Of a stretch of 7,583 nt of DNA, positions 1 through 6,064 are shown in pieces; position 1 is the stretch's first letter, and each line of letters begins with the position of its first letter. Source of the stretch: Cytophagales bacterium UBA2561 (GTDB taxonomy: Bacteria > Bacteroidota > Bacteroidia > Cytophagales > Thermoflexibacteraceae); the NCBI GenBank assembly GCA_002340355.1, contig DDLX01000022.1:1-7583 (forward strand), written 5' to 3'. Position numbers and translations under genes: made by a program. Under the pieces are notes generated by a model, which was not told where the DNA came from, searched no databases, and was given only the letters and a program-made list of their open reading frames with translations.

Positions 1-381
1 GAAATTACGTTCACGACCACCCATTACATTCGGGATGCGACAGGGAATATCATGGCGACCTACACCAATCGGCAAGTACAGGAGTTACATATTTATGGAA
101 GTACTCGTTTGGGAGCATATAATATTCCTTATGAACCTCATCCTACTGACCCCAATAAACAAATTCAAAAAGATGATTTTCATAAACTTATCCTCGGAAG
201 ACGTAATTATGAATTGAGTAATCATTTAGGGAATGTCCTTGCTGTTATCTCCGATAAAAAAGTCTTGAATGGAAGTACTTTTGAAGCCGATGTCGTTGCC
301 ACCAATGATTACTATCCTTTTGGGATGACTATCGCTTCCAGAACTTTTCAATCTGAGGAGTATCGGTTCGGTTTCAACGGC
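1..381 (+). repeat. RHS core DNA repeat, copy A
   Basis: This is the first of four near-homologous DNA segments that encode the same RHS core in this window (others at 1771-2382, 3783-4055 and 5609-6064). Homology to the other copies begins at or before base 1 and stops at about the YRFGFNG codons (361-381), after which the cassettes diverge. It shares its 5' portion most closely with copy D, for example the stretch coding STRLGAYNIPYEP. It is a plausible substrate for homologous recombination between cassettes. Confidence 0.85.
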
Positions 382-1254
382 AAAGAAAATGATAAAGATT
401 TTGGAACAGGACATGTCGATTTTGGCGCACGGGTGTATGATAGTCAAATTGGACGTTGGTTTGCTACTGATCCACTAGAATACAAATATCCTGCATTTAG
501 CCCTTATAATTTTGTGGCTAATAGTCCATTAATCTATATTGACCCTGATGGTCAGAAAATAGAAATATATTATACAAATGCGAAAGGAAAAACTAAAAAG
601 ATTACTATCAAGTCAGCAGAAGATTTACTAACTGCCGTAGAAAAGAGTGGTAATAACAGGTTTGTAAAAAATGTTGTAGAATCGCTGAACTATTTACAAG
701 AAAATGATGATGACCATCTTTTTATGATAGATGATAAAGGGCGGACTATCAATGAACCACTTGTGCAGTCCGTTATAGAGTCAGATAAAACAATAAGTAT
801 AAGAAAAATCGACTTACCTGAGGATGTAAAACTAGGAGGTGAAGAAGTGGGAGGCGAAGACGATATATTAGGATCAGTTAGTCCATATTATGATAATAAA
901 ACTGTTTATTGGAACCCTTATGTTGCGCTAAGAACAGTGAAAGATAAGGTAGAAGGATTAAGCCCTGCTTTGTTCCTAGGTCATGAGTTGACCCATGCGC
1001 TTAGGGATATGTTGTTTGGTGTAGATCAGTATTCATTTACAGAGACGGATGCTGAAGGAAATAAACGTTTTAGCTTGGGAGCACAACGAAAAGAAGAAGA
1101 TTTTGTAACAAAACAAAGTGAAACCCAAATAGCAAACAAAAAAGATGGAGAAGTGCCAAGGAAAGGTGGGGATTACGAAGCAGAATATGGAGCTTACATT
1201 GTGGGATCTCCTACTACTACAAAACCTACAGAAACACACCCAGAAAAAAAATGA
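1..1254 (+). CDS. RHS tip (5' partial) with C-terminal M91/NleD-like zinc metallopeptidase toxin domain
   Basis: The frame is open from base 1, so the 5' end is missing; the first in-frame ATG (52) lies inside the RHS core and is unlikely to be the true start. Counting codons from base 1, codons 1-127 are conserved RHS core (GRRNYELSNHLGNVLAVISD, NDYYPFGM, YRFGFNG). Codons 128-184 are a cassette-specific tip with the usual RVYD..IGRWFATDPL and SPYNFVANSP signatures, ending in DPDG (181-184). The remaining 230 or so codons are the variable toxin region. It contains HELTH (codons 328-332, bases 982-996), the HExxH zinc site, followed by E365-E366...E374 and a G(D/E)..R...DY pattern. That order resembles Pfam Peptidase_M91, the NleD-like effector family, which recurs at polymorphic-toxin C-termini. 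The inferred role is a secreted protease toxin; the substrate is unknown. The stop overlaps the next gene (ATGA), so the two are probably translationally coupled. Confidence 0.85.
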   Translation, partial: EITFTTTHYIRDATGNIMATYTNRQVQELHIYGSTRLGAYNIPYEPHPTDPNKQIQKDDFHKLILGRRNYELSNHLGNVLAVISDKKVLNGSTFEADVVATNDYYPFGMTIASRTFQSEEYRFGFNGKENDKDFGTGHVDFGARVYDSQIGRWFATDPLEYKYPAFSPYNFVANSPLIYIDPDGQKIEIYYTNAKGKTKKITIKSAEDLLTAVEKSGNNRFVKNVVESLNYLQENDDDHLFMIDDKGRTINEPLVQSVIESDKTISIRKIDLPEDVKLGGEEVGGEDDILGSVSPYYDNKTVYWNPYVALRTVKDKVEGLSPALFLGHELTHALRDMLFGVDQYSFTETDAEGNKRFSLGAQRKEEDFVTKQSETQIANKKDGEVPRKGGDYEAEYGAYIVGSPTTTKPTETHPEKK

Positions 1255-1685
1255 AGAAAATAGTTCTTATATGTACAGTATTATATTATAACTGTTCTTG
1301 TACTCAGAAGTATTCCAAATTATCAAATATTCCATTTGATGATTTATCAACAACCAAAAGAATACATTATCAACTTCATCATGTACCTAAAAAATTTAAT
1401 GCTTTTTATAAGAAATTTACTGGACATGATTTAACTATGGTTAATCCAAAAGAACCATATAATACAACAGATTTATTTCCTATTAGTAATCCTAATAAAC
1501 AACTAATTTTTTATTCAACTCATAAAAATAACACTAGGATATTATACTTTAAGCAGTTTATGGGTAATAATAGTATAAATCATTGTATCATAATGAAAAA
1601 AAATAAATATAAACTTATGAAGTTTCCTAATGATGTAAGTACGTATGATTTATTCATATTGACACTACAGAGGAAGTATAGATAA
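1251..1685 (+). CDS. putative immunity protein of cassette A, possible lipoprotein
   Basis: This is a 144-residue protein with no family I recognise. The ATG sits in an ATGA overlap with the stop of the metallopeptidase cassette, the usual arrangement for a toxin-immunity pair. The N-terminus (MKKIVLICTVLYY, then NCSCTQK) looks like a signal peptide with a weak lipobox. The best modification site is Cys17 (Ser at -1), but positions -3 and -2 are atypical, so a plain signal peptide or membrane anchor is also possible. The rest is rich in Lys, Asn, Tyr and Phe and visibly more AT-rich than the RHS core. The immunity role is inferred from position and size only. If exported, it would neutralise the protease in the periplasm or at the envelope, not in the cytoplasm. 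Confidence 0.7.
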   Translation: MKKIVLICTVLYYNCSCTQKYSKLSNIPFDDLSTTKRIHYQLHHVPKKFNAFYKKFTGHDLTMVNPKEPYNTTDLFPISNPNKQLIFYSTHKNNTRILYFKQFMGNNSINHCIIMKKNKYKLMKFPNDVSTYDLFILTLQRKYR

Positions 1686-1706
1686 TGATTGATGGCATTC
1701 CCCCCA

Positions 1707-1777
1707 TTGGATTTAGTCTTGAGGGCAGCGCCCTAAGCCGTAAACATGATACGAGTCTCCGACTCGACCCCTGTACA
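1707..1777 (+). repeat. dispersed junction element, copy 1 (two potential hairpins)
   Basis: This lies between the cassette A immunity gene and the cassette B core. It contains a perfect 5-bp stem, AGGGC-AGC-GCCCT (1722-1734), and a perfect 6-bp stem, CGAGTC-TCC-GACTCG (1752-1766), and ends in CCCCTGTACA. The same order of parts recurs at 3721-3778 and 7458-7529. In the frame of the following core there is a stop, TGA, at 1747-1749 inside the element. Neither hairpin is followed by a T-run, so it is not a typical intrinsic terminator. Nothing gene-like was seen in the 97 bp between the genes. Confidence 0.75.
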
Positions 1778-2382
1778 ACCGTGTGAATGGGAGTTTAAAC
1801 ATTGAATATGAGTACGATGAAATCGGGAATTTGAAATTATCGGAAGAGAATGGGGTAGAAGACACGATAAAATGGACGGTGTATGGGAAAGTCGCCCAAG
1901 TGATTCGGAAAAAGGGAACGGATTTTATGACGATTAATTATCGGTATGATGGGTCAGGGAATCGGGTGATGAAATTACTAGAAAAGCGGATGAGTGGGAC
2001 TATTGAATTCACCACCACCCATTATATTCTAGATGCTACAGGTGGTAACATTCTGGCGACCTACACGAACCGACAAGTACAAGAATTAAATATTTATGGC
2101 AGTTCTCGACTGGGGACGTACAAAATCCCTTATGAACCCGACCCCAATGATAATACCAAACAAGTTCAAAAAGATGATTTTCATAAACTTATTCTCGGAA
2201 GACGGTCGTATGAACTCACCAATCATTTGGGCAACGTGCTGGCGGTGATTTCGGATAAAAAAATCTTAAATGGAACCACCTTTGAAGCCGATGTTGTTGC
2301 CACCAATGATTATTATCCTTTCGGAATGACGATTGCTTCCAGAACTTTTCAATCCGAAGAATATCGATTTGGGTTCAATGGT
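1771..2382 (+). repeat. RHS core DNA repeat, copy B (longest copy)
   Basis: This is the longest core copy in the window. Homology to cassette E begins at the LYN...RVNGSLNI codons directly after the junction element, and homology to copies A, C and D follows downstream. It has one extra Gly codon (ATGG) where copies A and D read ATG-N, and its third-codon positions differ more from A, C and D than those do from one another. Homology ends at the GFNG codons (2371-2382). Confidence 0.8.
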
Positions 2383-3270
2383 GCTGAAAAAATGAATGAA
2401 ATTACTCAGGATGACATTTATGATTTAGGGTTAAGGTTTTATGATACAAGGATAGTTCGTATGTTTAAAGTTGACCTCCAATCAGGCGATTATTCTTGGC
2501 AATCTCCTTATGTCTACCATAGAAATAGCCCTATATTCATGATTGATTACTTGGGAGGGGGAGATCGAGATTCAGAAGATCCAAAAGAAACTAAAGTAGG
2601 CATCTTTTTTAGAAAAAATGTACCAGGTTTGGTTGCTGCTCCTTTAGGGGGGACTATTGATATGCTTGCAGGAATAAGTAAAACTATTTTTGGTATATTT
2701 AACAAAGAGAAACGACGTGCAGGAGCAAGAAATGCTTTAGGAGGCTTTTTGAGTATTTTCGGATTAAAAGAGGTTTTAATGGAAAAAAATAAAAGTAGGG
2801 CTCCCACTAGTACAGCACTAATTCCTTATACTCTAGATAAAGAAATGGACGAGATGCAAAAAAGAGCATGGACTCAAGTTAAAAATCCAGATAGAAATGG
2901 TATGCACGCTTGGCATGCTGGCACTAACGCAGCTTTGACAAATAAGCTAGGACCAGTTGGAGGCTTCTTGATTTGGTTAGGAGGTATATTCCATGAAACT
3001 CCATTTGATAGGGCATCTTTTCGAGCCGAACAACGAGCTCAAGGTACTATTAACCATATAATAGACTCAGTTGGAGATATTGTAGCGAATACTGTGGGTT
3101 ATGCTATAGGACTATTACTTCCTAAGAAATGGGCAAAAGGAGTAAGTGTATGGTTAGGCAACCAGATACCAGGTCCTGGAGATCCTGACCCACATGGTAC
3201 TGGTGGTGGTGGATATACAGGTAACCCAACAAAAGCATGGGGACAATGGCCAGGTTCGAAGAGAAGATAG
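1783..3270 (+). CDS. orphan RHS tip with C-terminal toxin-like domain (HAWHAG...HE...DS..D...N)
   Basis: There are 495 residues from a GTG that has no Shine-Dalgarno site and belongs to an internal RHS motif, so this is better read as a displaced fragment than an intact gene. The frame is open back to the TGA at 1747. RHS core occupies residues 1-200. The tip (about 201-260) is divergent: the expected IGRW reads IVRM and the usual DPxG reads DYLG. The toxin region has a hydrophobic stretch (VPGLVAAPLGGTIDMLAGIS) and a domain with H375, H378, N382, H404-E405, D428, D432 and N436. This pattern resembles uncharacterised helical RHS C-terminal domains, possibly of the DUF6973 type; the assignment is tentative and no activity is assigned. 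The tail is Gly/Pro-rich and ends KRR. A lipoprotein gene follows 70 bp downstream. Confidence 0.75.
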   Translation: MNGSLNIEYEYDEIGNLKLSEENGVEDTIKWTVYGKVAQVIRKKGTDFMTINYRYDGSGNRVMKLLEKRMSGTIEFTTTHYILDATGGNILATYTNRQVQELNIYGSSRLGTYKIPYEPDPNDNTKQVQKDDFHKLILGRRSYELTNHLGNVLAVISDKKILNGTTFEADVVATNDYYPFGMTIASRTFQSEEYRFGFNGAEKMNEITQDDIYDLGLRFYDTRIVRMFKVDLQSGDYSWQSPYVYHRNSPIFMIDYLGGGDRDSEDPKETKVGIFFRKNVPGLVAAPLGGTIDMLAGISKTIFGIFNKEKRRAGARNALGGFLSIFGLKEVLMEKNKSRAPTSTALIPYTLDKEMDEMQKRAWTQVKNPDRNGMHAWHAGTNAALTNKLGPVGGFLIWLGGIFHETPFDRASFRAEQRAQGTINHIIDSVGDIVANTVGYAIGLLLPKKWAKGVSVWLGNQIPGPGDPDPHGTGGGGYTGNPTKAWGQWPGSKRR

Positions 3271-3327
3271 TAGGTGCCAGACAGTCCATCAAAGACATGG
3301 AGATAATTGTCAGATTTGAAAAGAATA
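3271..3327 (+). pseudogene. degenerate in-frame duplicate of the cassette B toxin tail
   Basis: Directly after the cassette B stop, the next 19 codons in the same frame read VPDSPSKTWR-stop-LSDLKRI-stop. They align without gaps to the last 19 codons of the toxin (3214-3270, ...NPTKAWGQWPGSKRR-stop), sharing P, K, W, K, R and the terminal stop. By hand I count 37 of 57 identical bases, with most differences downstream of the shared CCA codon being A/G or C/T transitions. It looks like a decayed copy of the toxin C-terminus, either a tandem duplication or the remnant of a related older toxin left when the present one replaced it. Confidence 0.6.
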
Positions 3328-3340
3328 TAAAACAAAACAG

Positions 3341-3700
3341 ATGAGAATAACAGTTTGTGTAGTTACTTTAGTACTTACTTCATGTTTAATGACTACTAAA
3401 GTACCATCTATCATAAGTTTTGACGATCCCTTGTTTGAGCTAAAGCCCACTATCGTCTATAAAACAGAAGATTATTATTTGTCTTATAGAATTAATAATA
3501 AAGAAACATTTAACAATAGACTTCAATTATCTCATCAGATAGCTAAAGATACTATCTTTTACTATTTTGTTGGGTATTCAAGTTTTAGAGAATATGAAAA
3601 AATTATTTATGTAAAAATAGACAAGGAAAACTTATTGAACATCAATCATATTTATTGGATGAATCCAGACAGGAAAATATATAAGCTTAATTATCCTTGA
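3341..3700 (+). CDS. putative immunity lipoprotein of cassette B
   Basis: This 119-residue protein has a clear short signal peptide ending in the lipobox LTSC (residues 12-15), so Cys15 should be lipidated. The mature part is about 105 residues, rich in Tyr, Ile, Lys and Asn with alternating polar and hydrophobic residues that suggest beta-strands. I do not recognise a family. It is 70 bp downstream of the cassette B toxin, with the degenerate toxin-tail copy in between. The immunity role is inferred from position. A lipidated, envelope-located immunity protein fits a toxin that acts on the membrane or periplasm, which agrees with the hydrophobic toxin domain. No strong ribosome binding site is visible, which is usual for Bacteroidota. 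Confidence 0.7.
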   Translation: MRITVCVVTLVLTSCLMTTKVPSIISFDDPLFELKPTIVYKTEDYYLSYRINNKETFNNRLQLSHQIAKDTIFYYFVGYSSFREYEKIIYVKIDKENLLNINHIYWMNPDRKIYKLNYP

Positions 3701-3720
3701 GTTATCCTGTCTCGTTCTCG

Positions 3721-3778
3721 TTCGGGTTAGTGTTGAGGGTAGTGCCCTATCCCGAGTCTCCGCCTCGACCCCTGTACA
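3721..3778 (+). repeat. dispersed junction element, copy 2 (shortened)
   Basis: This begins TTCGGGTTAGTGTTG like copy 3 and ends CCCCTGTACA like copy 1. The first stem is AGGGT-AGT-GCCCT (3736-3748), where a G.T wobble preserves pairing relative to copy 1. The second stem is CGAGTC-TCC-GCCTCG (3753-3767) with one internal mismatch. About 13 bases between the two hairpins are missing relative to the other copies. Unlike copies 1 and 3, it joins the RHS core at the TRLG codons, far downstream of the LYN...RVNG junction. The core frame reads through this element without a stop. Confidence 0.75.
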
Positions 3779-3782
3779 CACC

Positions 3783-4055
3783 ACTCGTTTGGGAACATAC
3801 AAAATCCCTTATGAACCTGATACTAAAGACCCTACAAAACAAGTTCAAGTCAATGATTTTCATAAACTTATTCTTGGCAGACGCAATTATGAATTGAGTA
3901 ATCATTTGGGCAACGTACTCGCCGTTATCTCCGATAAAAAAATCTTGAATGGAAGCACTTTTGAAGCCGATGTCGTTTCTGCGAATGATTATTATCCTTT
4001 TGGGATGACCATCGCTTCGAGGACATTCCAGAGTGAGGAGTATCGGTTCGGATTT
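3783..4055 (+). repeat. RHS core DNA repeat, copy C (shortest copy)
   Basis: Homology to the other cores starts abruptly at the TRLG codons immediately after junction element copy 2, so this copy lacks the upstream YRYDGSGNRVMK and HYIRDATGN segments present in B and D. A 110-bp stretch (3879-3988) is identical to 5882-5991 in copy D, pointing to recent exchange between them. Homology fades at YRFGF; the next codons read QRQE instead of NGKE. Confidence 0.85.
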
Positions 4056-5057
4056 CAACGACAAGAGATGGATAGAGAAATAAGTGAAGGAGCAGTTTCA
4101 TTTAGATATCGTGGATATGATGGGCGTACAGGGCGTTTTTCGTCAATTGATCCTTTAAGTGCAAAATATCCATATTACAGTACATACATTTTCTCAGGTA
4201 ATCGAGTGATTGACATGATTGAACTGGAAGGATTAGAGCCAATTTCAACACTTGAAAATGCTAATATACAAATCAGAAGATTAAGAGTGACTAGATTTCT
4301 AGATGCTGATTATAATGTCATAGAACGAGGGCATTATGCAGTTTTAAGAGTCGGAGGATCTAATCCTATTACTGTAAGATTTAATGCAGCAAAAGACAAC
4401 TCAGGTAAGATAGGAGCAGCGGTAGAATCAGGTATTGAAATGCAAAATGTAGCAATTTTTAGTGAAGCACTAGATGGTAGAGGCTTAGATTTTATTCATA
4501 GATATACATTTAACATTCTTGGCAGAAACCGTTTAGAAACACCTATAGGGTTATTTTCTAGGCATATGGCTCAATATAACCGAGATCATGATGCCGCAGG
4601 TCATGTAACAGATGGGTGGGGGAAAGTTTGGAGGCATGTGACATGGCAAGGTATTTTGAGTATAGCTTATGGGAGACAAAAAGCTGAAAATATAGGAAAT
4701 GCTTTTGAACGAGGTAGTCATCCGTCTTCGTTACATGGTGATACTGCAAATAGACAGGATTGGAGTTTCATTGATATAATTAATAATGAGTATGGACGTC
4801 GATATGCAAAAGAGTTCCTCAAAAATGGAAACACCCTTAAAAATCGACAAGACCTTGTCAAGTTTTTAAATTTTACAGCAAAGAAGGTAGTTGATGCTTA
4901 TAATGAACATTACGCTCCTGAGATTAAGGCAGGTAATAGAGACAAAGTACCTTATTTCAAATTTACAGGCAAAGAAAAGGAAGTACGTAGACTATCTCGT
5001 TCATTAGTACGAATGATTGGAGGATATGGGAGAAAAGGACGAACCAGAAAAAAATAA
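3789..5057 (+). CDS. orphan RHS tip with basic C-terminal toxin-like domain (RH...FE...D....D..NN..GR)
   Basis: There are 422 residues if started at the TTG at 3789, but this TTG is simply the Leu of TRLG and has no ribosome binding site; the frame continues open upstream through the junction element. The gene is best seen as a displaced tip. The RHS core is residues 1-89; the tip is 90-150, with GYDGRTGRFSSIDPL present but the final DPxG replaced by ELEG. The toxin region, about 150-422, contains R282-H283, F306-E307, D324, D329, N332-N333 and G336-R337. This resembles the 'RHa.W...A....HE...D..NN..GR' pattern of an uncharacterised helical toxin-associated domain (DUF6973-like; tentative), with Phe in place of the His of HE. 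The C-terminus is strongly basic (GRKGRTRKK). The stop TAA shares its last base with the ATG of the next gene. Confidence 0.75.
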   Translation: MGTYKIPYEPDTKDPTKQVQVNDFHKLILGRRNYELSNHLGNVLAVISDKKILNGSTFEADVVSANDYYPFGMTIASRTFQSEEYRFGFQRQEMDREISEGAVSFRYRGYDGRTGRFSSIDPLSAKYPYYSTYIFSGNRVIDMIELEGLEPISTLENANIQIRRLRVTRFLDADYNVIERGHYAVLRVGGSNPITVRFNAAKDNSGKIGAAVESGIEMQNVAIFSEALDGRGLDFIHRYTFNILGRNRLETPIGLFSRHMAQYNRDHDAAGHVTDGWGKVWRHVTWQGILSIAYGRQKAENIGNAFERGSHPSSLHGDTANRQDWSFIDIINNEYGRRYAKEFLKNGNTLKNRQDLVKFLNFTAKKVVDAYNEHYAPEIKAGNRDKVPYFKFTGKEKEVRRLSRSLVRMIGGYGRKGRTRKK

Positions 5058-5599
5058 TGCTAAATCGTATATTGAGGCTTAAAATTATACAGTTCTGGCA
5101 CAAAACATTTTTAGTCCTACTTTTTATGTGGGTGTTTTCTTGTTCATTATCTGAACCATTCAAAAAAGTGGATATTCAGTACAATATAATTAATTCAGCA
5201 ACCAAAATTTATTTAGGGATGTCCTTAAAGGAGATACAGAATTTATATCCTAACATTTTGGACAGAAACGAAATATCTGCGTATGAGGAATATTATATCT
5301 CTTTTGATACTATAATTTATAATAATCAAAAAGTAAAATCAGTTTCTCGATTTTACTTCCAGCATGATCAATTAGTAGAGCTTACAGTATGGTTTTTTGG
5401 AGATACTACAATTGCAAATACTTATTTTGAGAAAAGTCGCTATGTAAATCATAATCATAGAATATTAAATGGATATATTTATAAAGATAGTATAATTTAT
5501 ATTCATGGACAGCATAGTTCTTCTAATAACGGTTCATTTCTTCGTTGGATTTACAAAGCCTACTCATCAAATTATGGAAATCTTTGGAATATAGAATAG
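5057..5599 (+). CDS. putative immunity lipoprotein of cassette C
   Basis: This is a 180-residue protein whose ATG overlaps the cassette C stop by one base (TAATG), so it is likely translationally coupled to the toxin. The N-terminus is a long basic region (MLNRILRLKIIQFWHK), then a hydrophobic core, then VFSC (residues 26-29), a plausible lipobox with Cys29 as lipidation site. The segment IYLGMSLKEIQNLYPN resembles the 'GMs..ev...lG' helix of BamE/SmpA-like folds, but this is a weak similarity. The remainder is rich in Tyr, Phe and Asn and looks like a small beta-rich domain. The immunity role is inferred from gene order. The stop codon is in the same frame as the RHS core fragment that follows immediately. 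Confidence 0.7.
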   Translation: MLNRILRLKIIQFWHKTFLVLLFMWVFSCSLSEPFKKVDIQYNIINSATKIYLGMSLKEIQNLYPNILDRNEISAYEEYYISFDTIIYNNQKVKSVSRFYFQHDQLVELTVWFFGDTTIANTYFEKSRYVNHNHRILNGYIYKDSIIYIHGQHSSSNNGSFLRWIYKAYSSNYGNLWNIE

Positions 5600-5608
5600 G
5601 AAATTGAA

Positions 5609-6064
5609 TTTATAACGATTAATTATCGTTATGACGGTTCAGGAAATCGAGTCATGAAGTTGATTGAAAAACGGATGAGTGGAACCATTGAATTCACGAC
5701 TACGCATTACATTCGAGATGCTACGGGAAATATTATGGCGACCTACACCAATCGAAAAGTACAAGAGTTACATATTTATGGCAGTACTCGTTTGGGAGCA
5801 TATAATATTCCTTATGAACCTGACCCCACGGATCCCAATAAACAAATTCAAAAAGAGGATTTTCATAAACTTATTCTCGGAAGACGCAATTATGAATTGA
5901 GTAATCATTTGGGCAACGTACTCGCCGTTATCTCCGATAAAAAAATCTTGAATGGAAGCACTTTTGAAGCCGATGTCGTTTCTGCGAATGACTATTATCC
6001 TTTCGGGATGACTATCGCTTCCAGAACTTTCCAGACTGAGGAATATCGGTTTGGGTTCAATGGA
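5609..6064 (+). repeat. RHS core DNA repeat, copy D
   Basis: Core homology resumes within about 10 bp of the cassette C immunity stop, at the FITINYRYDGSGNRV codons, with no junction element. The copy is mosaic: its STRLGAYNIPYEP portion and the GMTIASRT codons match copy A closely, whereas 5882-5991 is identical to copy C (3879-3988). Homology ends at the GFNG codons. Confidence 0.85.

Noticed and set aside
35..217. Small + strand frames inside the cores (35-217, 3697-3897, 5679-5900)
   Set aside because: They repeat the same out-of-frame peptide (...EHIIFLMNL...) at each core copy and have no independent support.
226..447. Minus-strand reading frames opposite the RHS cores (also 3747-4064 and 5768-6103)
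   Set aside because: The same antisense peptide appears opposite each core copy, as expected for a shadow of a conserved coding strand; it has no start context or domain of its own.
1722..1766. Hairpins of the junction element as Rho-independent terminators
   Set aside because: Stems are only 5-6 bp and no T-run follows either hairpin in any of the three copies.
1707..1777. Junction element as an integron attC recombination site
   Set aside because: The size fits, but I see no RYYYAAC/GTTRRRY pair at the ends; GTTAGTG deviates at two positions and there is no matching partner.
3099..3335. Minus-strand frame opposite the cassette B tail, with a Pro-rich stretch
   Set aside because: Its Pro-rich stretch is just the complement of the Gly codons in the toxin tail.
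5200..5260. Calling the cassette C immunity gene a BamE/SmpA homologue
   Set aside because: Only one short LGMSLKEIQ-like helix matches; length and the rest of the sequence do not allow a family call.
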